From NCBI RefSeq assembly GCF_001625195.1, contig NC_054389.1, forward strand, positions 10,102,520 to 10,166,519: 64,000 bases of DNA, in the 5' to 3' direction. Both the position numbers and the translations under genes were made by a program. Source of the stretch: Drechmeria coniospora (lineage: Eukaryota; Ascomycota; Sordariomycetes; Hypocreales; Ophiocordycipitaceae). Below are positions 21,159 through 33,657 of this stretch, piece after piece (the stretch's first letter is position 1; each line of letters opens with the position of its first letter). Below the pieces are notes generated by a model that saw nothing but the letters and a program-made list of their open reading frames with translations, made no database searches and was not told the origin of the DNA.

Positions 21159-23905
21159 ACCTGGCGGGGCCGTCTATTCCACCCAAGGCCACCGACCAAC
21201 TGATGTGGGTGTATCCATGAAACTTTGGAAGCGCGAGTACGTAGCTTGAAGAATCCGTTGAGGAGAATGTGCTTTCTTTATCGTGGCGTATTCGCCGAGT
21301 CCATACTCTTGCTCGGCGAGGCGGACCTGCGTAGCACGTGTACACTGCCAGAGCTGGCATTTCTCCCGTCCTAGCATGAAATGACGCAAAGCGTCCGACG
21401 CTGGCTTCACCGTGGCCCCCATGCTTCGCCGGTCGATTCCACCAGCTCCGTCCCTAGCATAGTGCTGATTTGACTAGTTCCCTCGCACCGGGCCGTCGGG
21501 TGAGTGGGTGCTGCTGCTAGCGAAGCCGCATCGGTAACTATTACTCCGTACATGCAAATAAGCATGCGCCTCGTATCGGATGCTGCAGAACCACACGCAG
21601 GGTGGGCCGAAGGGCCTTTGCCGCTTGACAGGAGTCTGCCAGCACGACATTCGTTCTTTGCCGCCAAAAGATGCATATTTATATTTATATGCACATCTAC
21701 GCTGGGGAGGCCCGGCCGTCAATCGTGCGATGTCTACCGATGCTCCCGAACGACGAAATCTTGGCTCGCTCGCGTCGAGAATGTGGTCATCTGATGTACG
21801 ATGGTGCAAGGAAGAAGTGCATCGCTTGCTTCCGGGGATATGTGGGCGAGTGAACTTGATATATGGTTCCCCACACCATCCAACGGAGGCGGAAGCTGGC
21901 GATGCCGTTGCTCATGCGGCCGATCCCTGTGCCATCGATACGCTGTTGGTGACGGATGAATCTACAATAAGCAAGATTTGGTCCGCTTGCTGGATGAAGG
22001 GATGGCAGACAACAGTACTCGATGCTACTGCGACATGACATGCCTGTGTACATGTACTGCAGTTGGTACTGGCATCCCGCTTGCTGCTGTCTGGGGTACG
22101 GAATTACTCGCCAATGTACGGAGTACTCCATACTTGCATGTACATGTAAGTACTGTATTTGCAATAATTACAAAGTACGGAGTAGAGAATACAAGTCCAG
22201 TAATATTCCGTAAGTACATGAGCTCTGCTCTTGGATGTACACTAAAGGACATGGCCCCTGGCAGCATGCTCTTGGTCATACAGGTACTTGCATCCCCACA
22301 GGGTTGTGGCACAGTCCACCAAATATCTACTACTAACAAACAGTACTCCGTACAGAGTACTAGGTAGTTTACGCCTACAGTACTCCGTACTTCGTACAGT
22401 ACGCAGTAATTACGCCGTACAGAGTGCAGATCTCAAATCTACAGCAAGTACCTACCTTAGTAGTGGGCAGTAGGTAGTTTGTACGTGTACTGTACACTCA
22501 CTAATTACAGAGCAGGACACGGTATACCTGAGCATGGACAAGTAAGTGCTCCGTACATTTAAGCATTTCATACGCAGTATCAGAATTCTTGTTCATGACG
22601 GAATGCCTGTACATGTAATTAAGCTGTTACTCATACAATTCGACAAGACAAATTACGATGTAGTATTGCCTCATTTCACGGCATAATCAACCCGGTTAGG
22701 CAAGTCATCGTATACATTACAGGTAGTTGCACGTGTTGGTGCTGCCTACAGTGAGGAAGTGCTACTGTAACTCTGCATCTACAAGCAGGACATACTTCCT
22801 GTAGTTGTACATGTACCTGCGGTACGAGTAATACGGAGAACCTAATGTCATGTATGTACTCCGAACGAAGCGCTGACATGTACGGATAACCTGTGCGGTA
22901 TTATTCAAGTACGGTGTACCTTGAGTACAATGGAGGAGTCTTCAGGACATGCGCTAGCAGGAGAAGGTCTCCACATTGTTCGCGCTGAGCTCCATAAGCA
23001 AGTACATGCACCCAGGGCACGGAGTATTATGAACCTGGTAATCCTCCATATTAATGGAACTTTCCATTCCAACTCTGTACCTAGTTAGTACAAGTACGTT
23101 CAGATAAGCACCGCTTTGTCTTTACTTATGCGAAAAGGCCTTCGTTCGATCCCATCAGTAGCGGGCAAAACGCCTATGAATGGTCGAGATTCGAATGCCG
23201 CAATCGAGCCAGCCATTCCACGTACAGTGCTGTAGGTACCTACCACGAACGAGTGGTTCTTAGTTGTACTAGCTCACCTACATCCAATACGTCAAGGAAA
23301 AACGACGAGATATGCGTTGGTTGCAAGTAAGTACTTGCAAGTACTGTACGTACGAGGAGGATACTGTTCATGCAAGAATTATACTTGGATGGTACTGTAC
23401 ATGCACCCGTACGGCGTATGCCCAAGTACAGTAAGTAAGTAGTCTTAAGAGACTTACTTACAGTAGGTACTCCGTACTCGGCGGAGTAGTAATACCTGAA
23501 TAAAAGTACGGAGCACGGAGTCGTGCATTTAAACGGGTTGGCCCTGTTGACAGTCCATTCACCCCCCACATGAGGCTCAAATTTTCATCATGTGCTCGAT
23601 ATCCTGCCCAATCCAACCCGTCGTGATGGTTCTAGTTTGAAAGTTTGGCAAAACCACATTCGTTTTATCGGCCAGTCACTCCTTTATTGTTTTCTTTCCC
23701 ATTGTTGTCTCGTAGTCGTTGCCTGCCGCTCTTTGTGTCGCCGAGGTACACTTGCATCCATCCATCTACTTACTGTACCGTCCAGCAGCTTGACAGCTTC
23801 GCCCGCCACTTCCACAATCGTTTCTTCACCTTCGCCGCCACTCGTTTACCATCAACCCCGCCTTCGACTGACCGGACCCTTGTTTGGTTGGCATCGCGAG
23901 ATAAC
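21159..23905. other. Gene-poor GTAC-rich region
   Basis: From about 22.0 to 23.5 kb the DNA is saturated with GTAC, AGTACTT and TACTCCGTA words (for example 22343-22353). Open frames are short and unsupported. The last 300 bases, pyrimidine-rich with CCATC runs, are the likely promoter and leader of the GH72 gene. Confidence 0.5.
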
Positions 23906-25665
23906 ATGGCCGTCTCACGCCTACTGTTGCCACTCCTCGCTCTCGCGGGGAGTGTCGTGGGCGAGCTGCAGCCGATTGAAGTCAAGGTACTACGCTTGCT
24001 GCGACGCCACGTCACTTTCCGCTCACATGAATCGTCCTTCGGCCCCAGGGCTCCAAGTTTTTCTACAAGAACGGAACCCAATTCTTCATGAAGGGAATCG
24101 CGTACCAGCAGGAGCTCGGCCCTGGATCGAGTGGCAACGGCCTTTCGTACGTCGATCCCCTCGCCGATGAAGAGTCGTGCAGACGGGACGTTCCTCTTCT
24201 GAAGGAGCTGGGCACGAATACGATACGGACGTACGCAGTCGACCCGACTGCCGACCACTCGGCTTGCATGAAGTTGCTCGACGAAGCCGGCATCTACGTC
24301 ATTTCGGACCTCGGAAACCCCCTCGAATCCATCAACCGCAATACTCCCCAATGGAACACGGCTCTTCTGAAGCGATACCTGCTCGTGGTGGACGAACTGG
24401 CCAGGTACTCCAACGTCATCGGCTTCTTCGCCGGAAACGAGGTGACGAATGCCAAGAACAACACGGACGCCACGGCCTACGTAAAGGCCGCCGTGCGGGA
24501 TGTCAAGAAGCACATCAAGGAGAGCAAGGAGATTACCCGCTGGCTCGGCGTTGGCTATGCCGCCAACGACGACCCGGATGTCCGCGACAACATGGCCGAC
24601 TACTTCAACTGCGACACCGTCGAGGACTCGATTGACTTTTGGGGCATCAATATTTACTCGTGGTGCGGCGACAGCGACATGAAGACGGCCAGCTTCGGCA
24701 AGCAGATGGACTTTTTCCGAAACTACTCTCTCCCTACTTTCTTTGCCGAGTACGGCTGCAACCAGGTCCCGGGCGGTGCCGAGGGCCGGCTGTTTACCGA
24801 AACGACGGCTCTGTACTCGGATGAGATGACCGAAGTCCTCAGCGGCGGCATCGTCTACATGTACTTTCAGGAAACGAACGACTATGGTACGCCGCATCGC
24901 GCACCCGCCTTCCCTCCCAGTTCCCCCTCCCCTCCTGATCATCAATCACCGCCGCCGGTGCGCTCGCTCATCTTCCTCCCAGGTCTTGTCAAGGTTGAAA
25001 AGGGCAAAGCCAAGAAGATGAAGAACTTTGCTGCTCTGAAGAAGCACGCCAACGGCGCCCGCCCGACGGCACTGCACATTGACGACTACAAGCCTGCCGG
25101 CATGATGCGCCAGTGTCCGGCCGTCACGAGCAACTGGGAGCTGAACAAGGCCCTCCCTCCGACGCCGGATCAGGGTGTCTGCGATTGCATGGTAAAGTCT
25201 CTATCCTGCGCGCCAGCATCCGACATTACGGCAGAGAAAATGGGCGAGGTGTTTGGCATCATCTGTGGCAGGGACCCGTCAGCCTGCGTTGGCATCAGCG
25301 GCAACCCTGCCACCGGTATCTACGGCGCGTACAGCATGTGTGACGACAAGGCCAAGTTGGCCTTTGTTCTCGATGCCTATCATCAGAAGCAGAACGGTGA
25401 AGCCGGGTCCTGCGACTTTGGTGGTGCCGCAGCTCCGCAGACGCCCTCGAAGGACGCCTCTTGCGCGGCGTCCCTGTCCTCCGCAACAGATGTCAACAAG
25501 TGGGCTGCGAGTGCCACCTCGCCGGCCGGAAAGGCGACAAAGAGTGAGGAAAACACGGGCGCCCACGGCGTGTCTTTCCCACCCGCCTTCTCCGCCGGTC
25601 GCCTGATGATTCGTCTCTACACTGTCGTTGCGCTGAGTGCTGGCGTGGCCGTCATTTTATTCTAA
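23906..25665 (+). CDS. GH72 beta-1,3-glucanosyltransferase with X8 (CBM43) domain, GPI-anchored
   Basis: Three exons: 23906-23986, 24049-24886 and 24983-25665, with introns of 62 and 96 nt. The second intron is a multiple of three and stop-free. The product is 533 residues. Enzymes of this Gas/Gel family cleave and re-ligate beta-1,3-glucan at the outer plasma membrane to elongate wall glucan. There is a signal peptide (MAVSRLLLPLLALAGSVVG), then the catalytic domain with acid/base Glu near 158 (FAGNEV) and nucleophile Glu near 261 (FFAEYGC), both at the positions usual for Gel1. The Cys-rich X8 module runs about residues 365-450 (CDCMVKSLSC...GICG-type spacing). The hydrophobic C-terminus (LYTVVALSAGVAVILF) is a GPI signal. 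The X8 domain puts it with Gas1/Gas2-type members. Confidence 0.96.
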
Positions 25666-27088
25666 TGGTTTAGTTTTACACGTTGATCTGTACAGAATGT
25701 CAGTTGGCTGAGACATGGCGCACTCCAACAATTCTGCAGCAGTAAGACGTCATTTTATCGGTAGCATAGTCTTGTTATGACGGATCCTCCGGACAGATGG
25801 GTACTGTTGGGAACAAAACTACAAAATAATATCTTCGACCACGAAAAAGGGGAAGGGATATCCGCCATTGTACAAAGTACTCTGTATGCTCTTCGTGTGT
25901 AGAACTTGACGTGGAATACTCTGTACACATTCATGCTATGGAATTGTCAAAATTCGGCCTCCCACGTACATCGACAACATCCAAGCAAAATAACTTCATT
26001 TATCACGTCCACAGCGTACTCGTGCAAGGATCGCTATGTTGTACGTCATCGAACCATGCCCAAGACAAACATGATATAATGATGCCATCCGGAGGACTGC
26101 CCGTCATCGTGTGCGCAGTACGTGGCACTAAATACTATGATAGCGGTACCAGGTACTGCAACCAGGCACCAGCGCCCGTGATATAACTCTAAGCGCATCA
26201 TACCTGGTGCTAATGTACCTAGCTCTACGGAATATTACAAGTATATAATACATGTATTACTTGCACTTACAGTACATACAAGTACCCTACATAGTACTGC
26301 CTACCTACCTAGTACATTACTGCAATTGCATGTCTTGTACCTCCAATACAAGCAAGTACCTAAGTATGCATGTAGTAGGTAGTATCAAGAGACATGTACA
26401 GTACGGATCCCATTTACGGTACTGTACAGTACTCACTCCGTACTCCGTACTTACTCCGTACGGATACAGTACTGCGTAATCTGTTGTCACACTATATGTA
26501 CCTAGTAGACATAGTAGGTGCTATTATCATATGATGCGACATCTGTATACTTGTACGCTAAGTAAGTACCAAGTATAGTATGTTCTTAGTGCCATACAAA
26601 TACTCCGTATTTCGTGCTACCAAGTTAATTACTAACCACGAGCCTACTGCTGTACCCAAGTATACTTATACTTTAGTACCTAGTACTTGGCTAGTGCCCT
26701 GTTGTTTCAGGGGATCAACAGCCAGCCCACCACCCGTCCAGCCAGCTAGGTTGTCGAAGCGACGTCAGCGTGATTACCTGGACGGACCGAAACCACTCCA
26801 GTCAGTTTTCTACACATCAACCTTGGATCGGAGCTGCTGGCTGGCCGTGTTCCTGGGCCTTCCATTTTTATGCATCTGCTTTACTGCGCTGTCTCAATAA
26901 TTGCCCCGGGGCCAGGTATTCGTGCGGCAAGCGACGCGTGCACCGGCATAGGCCCTCCGTCGTTGATTTGTCACCACCATCCCAGCCATCCCAACCATCT
27001 ACCGCCAAGTCGACATAGTTCCCCTTGCTATTATCTTCCGGCCGCATCGCCCCTTCTCTAGTATCGATACCTAGGAGCGGGTCCCGCC
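25666..27088. other. Gene-poor GTAC-rich region
   Basis: After the GH72 3' end, 25.85-26.7 kb is AT-richer and full of GTAC and TACTCCGTA words, including a triple array at 26437-26461. No gene is recognised before the ATG at 27089. Confidence 0.5.
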
Positions 27089-30000
27089 ATGGATTACTCG
27101 AGCCTTCATGCCGCGACACTCCGCGATGGCGAGGATGAGGAAGCCGTCACGGTCGATACGCGCGCCCTGATCGACAAGGTCCTAGCGAGGTATTCGGGGG
27201 ACTGGACGACTCTGCGAGAGCTCATACAAAACGCCGCCGATGCCCGAGCAACGACCGTCAGCGTCAAGTGGGAAACGATACCGTCGATACAAGTGCCTTT
27301 ACCAAACACCACGAACCCGGCCGAGCTGCTGAAGCACACCATATCCCACCATACCCTTCGCAGGCTCGTCGTGCAAAACGATGGCCAGCCGTTTACCAGC
27401 ACGGATTGGGGCCGCTTGAAACGCATCGCTGAGGGCAACCCCGACGAGACCAAGATCGGCGCCTTTGGCGTTGGCTTCTACTCCGTCTTCGCAGACTGCG
27501 AGGAGCCCTTCGTCAGCTCCGGCAGTGAAGCCATGGCCTTCTACTGGAAGGGCAACTCCCTCTTCACCAAAAAGTCCCGTCTCCCGTCGGACAAGGCAAG
27601 CCGAAACACGGCGTTTGTGCTAGACTACAGGAACAACACGACGCCTCTGCCGAACCTCCTTTCCGTCAGCCAGTTTCTCGCCACCAGTTTGACATTTGTC
27701 GCCCTGCAGCACATCGAATTTTGCATCGATGACCACAAGATACTCTCGCTGAACAAGAAACCGTCCCCCAGCATAGAGCTTCCCCTACCGAAAGATTTGG
27801 AAACGCGGACAAAGGACGGCTTCATGAAGATTGCCAATGTGGATCGCACGAGCACGCAGATCGATGCCTCCTACATGAATGTCATCGGCTGGAAGCCGCA
27901 CCTAGCTGCGTCGGCCGCCAAGGGGACCGATTCGTACGGCTCGGCCGAATTGCCTTCGTTGAGATCCTTTTTCGCCCGACTTACCTCGACGACCTCCCAA
28001 GCCGGCGCCCGGTCAAAGACGCCGAGTGACGAGAGCAACACGCAACCGAAGCTGGCCGAAGATGTGACAAAGCTCAACTCATCCACGATATTCCTGCGCG
28101 CCACCTCGGCAACGATAACGACCAACATCTCGGCCTCCTTTGCCGTCGAGCTCGAGCGAGCAACAAAGAAACACCCGCCCAAGACGACGACGCTTTCCAT
28201 TCTGACGGCATTCTATGACGAGACGGAGGCATCCACCTCGTTGGCCGGTGACGGTCCGCTTGCGAAATCAACCGACGTCTTCGCATCCGTCATGCCCAGC
28301 AAGAAACCTGGCGGCCGAATTTTCATCGGCTTCCCAACCACGCAGACGACAGGGGCCGGGATGCATATATCCGCACAGTCGGCCATTCCGACCGTTGAGC
28401 GAGAAGCGATCGACTTGAATGCTCGCTGGGTCAGAACATGGAACGTCGAGCTCCTGCGAGCCGCAGGCATCGTCGCCAGACTCGCCTTTGCCAACGAGAT
28501 GGACAGCTTGAGCAGAAAGCTCCGTAGGACGGCAGACCCAGGGAAGAAGATCTCGAGCCAGGCCATTGCCAAGTTCTTACCCGAGGCACTCCACACCTTG
28601 AAAACCTTCACCTTTGGCGATTCTACCCCTAGCGGACAGATCGGGCAGATAATAGAAGAGGCTTTCTGGACCTGCTTCAAGAAGGCATCCATTGAGACCT
28701 ACTCGAGCCAGGGCGTGTTGCAGACGACCCAGGTTCGCATCGAGTCCGATGACTTGACCTCCTTCATCGACGGTATCCCGGTCATCCCCAAGGAGTTGAA
28801 AGACGCTCCGTTTGTGCGAAAGCTGATCGACTTTGGCCTCGTCTCTCACATTACCGTCACCGATGTCAAGAGAGAGCTCGAAGCCAAAGCTCTGACAAAG
28901 GTTCAGGCCATCAATTTCATCTCATGGGCAAGCAAGAAGAGCTTGTCGGGAGAGCTTGACCCCGGAAGCCGGGCTGCTTTACTTGATGTTGCCATTGCTG
29001 CCCTTGGTGACGAGAGCGACCAGGGCGAGATTGTGGCTCTCGGAAGCATCAGGAATTTTCAGGTCATCGCAAAAATCCCCGCCCACTTGCCCATTCCGCC
29101 CACCACCATCCCGTTCGCCTTCATAGCGAGCCTGCACCCTCCCGAGTTGTGCGCCCTAGGTTGGGAGCCTTTGGATGTCGTTCCGTGGCTGAGGTTCTTG
29201 ATTGAAACGGCAAGGTCGAGATCGGAGGAAGAGAGCATCACGAGGTCGCCCAAATTTGCCGTTCAGGTCCTCACAGTCCTGTCCAAGAATTGGGATACGA
29301 TCAATGCCCGCGACAGGGAGTCGGCGGCAACGCTGGTCAAGAGCCACACGGTAATGCCGACAAGAATGGGCATGAGAAAACCCCACGAGTCCTTCTTCCC
29401 CTCGGTGAAGCTCTTTGACGACCTACCCGTCATCCAGGGCTGCGAAAAGGTCAAGGACAAGTTTCTGACAGCTGTTGGCGTGCGTAAGACGGTCGACCTC
29501 GATACCATCTTCACGAGACTTGTGAATGCCTCTACCGACAGCGGCCAGAAGAAATGGAGCCACGTGGAGCTCATCAGATACCTTGCCTCGGTCTCGAACG
29601 ATATACCGTCCGAGGACATGAAGAAGCTGCGAGAATCCAAGATTTGCCCGGCCGAAGCTGGCCCGAAAGGGATGGAACCAACAAAGGCCACGACGAAGCT
29701 CTTCAAGGTCTCGGAACTGTTCGAGCCCAGGGACTCGCTTCGAATCCTTGGCCTTCCCATTCTACAATGGCCTGGCCCTCCTGCCAGCTTTCGCTTCAAC
29801 GGCCCAGAGGCTAAATTTCTATCCCTCTTAGGCCTTCGCCCAAGCCCCTCGGTCCCTGAACTTGTAGGCATGATGTCCTCCAAGGATGAGACTCTGCGTA
29901 CATCGGCCATGACCTACTTCATCGCCAACCACCACACGAACCAGTACGCATCGTTCAACCTTGGGGACACGAAGAGTGCCATACTTCCTCTGGAGGGCAG

Positions 30001-32468
30001 CGGGAAACTTGTCGCGCCCTCGGCCTGTTTCACGAACACAAGGGCCGCCGTGCTTGGTTTCGATATTCTTCGCCCGGATCTGCACGATCATGCCAACGTA
30101 CGTTTTTTGAAATCTCTCCGCGACGACACAGCGCTGACCCTTGCCTAGAAATTTGGTGTCCACAGAGATCCTCCGATGATCGAATGTGTGAATCGTTTGC
30201 TGGCGCAGCCTCCGAAAGATTCGCGATCGGCAGCCACGCTTTTTGGCTACTTTGCCTCCCGAATTGACGAAGTTCGTGGCAATAGCCTTACGCTTCTTCG
30301 GAATGCACCCATAGTTCCTGTCACCCGATCAAGTTTGACCCGCGCCTCGGAGAAAAAAACGGGACAGTTGACCTACATCAAGCCGCCGCATGCCTACCTT
30401 GGCACATCCCTTACCTATGGCGAAATCTTTGATTTCGTTGACTTTGGTCAGCAGGCAAACGCCTTCTTGTTCCATTGCGGAGCCAAGAGCGAGCCCACGA
30501 AGCTCGAAGTTGCGCGTATGGTGTGCAGTGAGCCGGCAAGGCTGCTCGGCATCCTGCAGAGCCCCGAAAAATATCTCGATCTACTCAAGTCACTTGCCGA
30601 TGTGTCCTCCGTCCTTCATCGAGATAAAGATCTTTGGCGAAGTTTGAAGACTTCGCCTTGCCTGCTTGCGTACAAAGAAATTGTTGCCCCCAGCAAGGGC
30701 GAGCTCATTGACTTGGACGATGAAGAAGCGCCGATCAAGCAGTACCAACTCGCACCAGCCAGTAAGGTTGTCGTTTTGGATGATATCATCAGCTATCGAC
30801 TTTTCAAGGAACACTTGATCTGCGCACCGGAAGAGGAAGCATTAGAATCCTTCTACCTTCAGCTCGGCGCTCAAAAGTTGAGCAGTCTTGTCCAAGAAGA
30901 GGTGCGAATTGGCCAACACACACCGGATCATAAGAACGCCGAGCCTTTGAGGAAGCACGTGCTCGAGAGATCAAAGATTTTTCTGTACGAGTACAACAAC
31001 GTCCGGCGTGACGCCATCAAGCACGACGCAAAGTGGCTGGAGAAAAACCTCCGCGTCGCCATGGTTCACTCCGTGGCACTACGTCGCACGCTCCAGAACC
31101 ATCGCGAATCGCATACCGAAAAGAGATCTGCCGCAGGAGCCCACGAGAGGGGATCGTGGACATTATACGTGAGCGGAGCTGGACGGCCCGACATGTACCA
31201 GGTCGGTCAAGCAGTTTGCCAGATGCTCCTCAGTCGACCAAACCAGCAAGCATACCTGTTCTTCGAGCCTTTTCTCACATTAGACCTGTACGGTCTTCGC
31301 GCCCGAGGGTACAATGTTGATCGTATTCTACGAGCCAAAGCAGCGCAAGCGAGGATCGCCGAGGAGGAGAGGCGGCAAGCCCTTGAAGAGGAGCAAAGGC
31401 AGATACAGGAACGAGAGCAAACTTGGTCTCAGCAAGGAAGAGCTGCAAACCCACCCGCGGCCGCACCCGCTGCGAGAGAGATGGCAAGCACACCCGAGAA
31501 GACGAGCATGCCTGGCGCTTGGGGGTCGGATGAGCCGGCGAACGACGGCGGCAACTTGAAGAAGTACGGGGGCATATTCTCCAACCTGACCCGTCGTCTA
31601 GGGCTTGACACGAAGAACGAGGACGGTGAAGACCAGAAGCAGCTGCAGCAGTTTGTCGATCAGGATGCTCCATCCGCACCTCCCGCTGGCGTGCGGCAGC
31701 AGGAGGCCGGCGGTAGTGGCAAGCAGCCTCGGAAGGATGACGGACGAGTGACCAGCCCTGCGGTAGTCCAGCAGAATCTACTCAACGCCATCACCGCGAC
31801 TCGTGCCCATGGATCCAACAGCGTCTTCTCCCAACCCAGCGTTAGCAAAGTCAAGGAACAGGCAACGTACTGTGACCAGTCGACGGCGACGAACATCACC
31901 TTTATGGCCGAGGCCTCGAACGGGATGAAGGTGTATGTGTCCAAAGACATGACCACTCCGCAGGCCGATTTCTTGTCGGCGAATATTGGGGCAGTCAATA
32001 CGTTTGCCTCCTTGTTGGTCGAAGTGGGTAACATCTACTCTCTGGCTCCCCGAGTTGTTCACATCTTCTACGACGAATCGGGCGGGACGATCGCCTTCAA
32101 CACCGGGGGCAGCATATTCTGCAACTTGCGATTCTTCCTTCAGCTCCACGCAACGAAGATTGCCACGGCCGGCGCGAATTCTGGCGCGGCCAAAGCCGAA
32201 GCGGCGAGCTGGTGGTGGGTGGTTTTGGCACACGAGTTGGCTCACAACTTGGTATCGCTGCACAATTCGGACCACAGTTTTTACACGTAGGTCTCGCACT
32301 CATACTTTTAACATGATTCAGATGCTGATGGATCGCAGCGAGTCGTTTATCCAGCAGTACCTCGGGAAGATGATTGCGCGAACTACACAGTGGACGCAGA
32401 ACTCGACTGCTTCAGAGGAGCGCTCCTTGCCTCCACCGCCTCCTCCGCCATATACACCGAATTCATAG
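27089..32468 (+). CDS. Sacsin/HSP90-type GHKL ATPase protein (DUF3684 family) with C-terminal HExxH segment
   Basis: Three exons: 27089-30097, 30149-32286 and 32339-32468 (introns 51 and 52 nt), giving 1758 residues. The last splice is fixed by phase and by continuity (HSFYT|ESFIQQYLG). The N-terminal 170 residues carry the GHKL ATP-binding boxes: LRELIQNAADA (N box), VVQNDGQPF (G1) and IGAFGVGFYSVF (G2), as in sacsin and Hsp90. A very long middle region matches the fungal DUF3684 type. A charged coiled coil lies near residues 1395-1430. The C-terminus has SGGTIAFNTGGSIFCNLRFF and then HELAHNLVSLH at residues 1698-1708 with further His and Glu (NSDHSFYTESF), the arrangement of a zinc metallopeptidase. 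Cellular role is unknown; a chaperone-linked protease is an inference. The ATG at 27089 is the first in frame. Confidence 0.9.
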
Positions 32469-32913
32469 GCAGGGGGAAACCACACATTTGGATAGAGATT
32501 GGGGAGGATTGCGGTGCAATGTGCTGTTACATTGTATTTGATGCATTGACCTGTGTTCTTTTACGCGGGCCGGCGGGAAGGGGGTTATTTGTATATTATG
32601 AAAGCGGCAATGGATTCTTGCTGCAGCATTAGATATATTCATTACTGCGCTGGTAATGCATACACCTGCAAGCAGACTGTATAGCAAGTATTGCAATACT
32701 ATGATGTATGTCCTCTGGGGTGACGGTGGTGCATCGAGACGCATGTGACCCATCACGTGACCATGGTTCTTCTCAGGTTGAGCTCCCTCATTCGCAACCA
32801 CACTCCCAAAAGCCCCCAATTACCTTGTTGGCGATTCCTCAATCAGCACATTCGGTTGCCCATATCGCAAAACCTGTTCTCAGAAAACCTTTGAGCGATT
32901 CATTAAGCCCATA
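32469..32913. other. Intergenic region, tandem genes
   Basis: The 3' end of the ATPase gene and the promoter of the following small gene. Nothing else is recognised. Confidence 0.5.
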
Positions 32914-33291
32914 ATGGTGCACCGTCTCGCCTTCTGGAGCTGCTTCGGTGCGTACAATGAAAGGCCGTCCCAACCAACCAAGAACCCTCTCCAGGGGACG
33001 ATTTTGCATGGAAAGTTGGGAGGATCATACATGCTAACCACTTCTTTCTCTTCCTAAACAGGCCTCGCCGTGCGCTTCTGGCAAGTCGGCATCGAAATGC
33101 GCCCTTTCTTCAACCGATCCTCACTGTGGGCGTATCCAGTGTACGCGCTCGGCGGCGCGAGCTTCGGCTACTGGCTGCAAGGCGTCGACGACCGGCAGAC
33201 GGCGACTCTCAATGAACGCAAGGCCTTCCTACTCGAGAAGCGGGCGCGCAAGGCACAGCGGGATGCGGAGGCGGCGGCGGCGGACTCGTGA
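32914..33291 (+). CDS. Small mitochondrial-type membrane protein, possible complex I accessory subunit
   Basis: Two exons: 32914-32947 (11 codons plus one base) and 33062-33291, with a 114-nt intron (GTGCGT...AAACAG). The product is 87 residues: MVHRLAFWSCFGLAVRFWQ at the start, one likely membrane segment (LWAYPVYALGGASFGYWLQG), then a basic, charged helix ending in poly-Ala. Conserved small fungal proteins of this pattern are annotated as NADH:ubiquinone oxidoreductase '14 kDa'-type accessory subunits, but this is recalled, not shown by a motif. One membrane span plus an exposed charged coil does fit accessory subunits of the inner mitochondrial membrane. The first exon is too short to be found without splicing; the frame agreement at the junction (G split codon) supports it. 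Confidence 0.7.
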
Positions 33292-33657
33292 GCACTTGTA
33301 GCGAGGACCCTTTGGTGGGGAGCGATGGCTATTATATCCAGAAGAGGCCACGATAGGACAGCGGGAGACTGGTCGGGCTGAAAAGGGAGACTGTACATAT
33401 TGGGAAAGGAATCGAGAGAGGGAGGTCTGAGTTCATGGTCTTTGCGTGTACCATATTGGCGAATAGACCAACTGCGATTCTTTGGACGCCAATTGACACG
33501 ACTGGGTTTCATTCACCAAGCAAGAAGTGAATGGCCATCCGTCGGGACTGGGACACGATGGTAAATCTCTACACGACCAGGGATGCCTGTCAAATATTTC
33601 ATGGGCAATCGTATTCGTCAACTGTCTGCGTGGCGGATGCTACCTGAACCGTGATGC
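33292..33657. other. Intergenic region between convergent genes
   Basis: The 3' ends of the small membrane-protein gene and of GCD2. No other feature is recognised. Confidence 0.5.

Noticed and set aside
23770..24945. 391-residue minus-strand frame
   Set aside because: Antisense to the GH72 gene, which has both catalytic Glu and correct exon phases.
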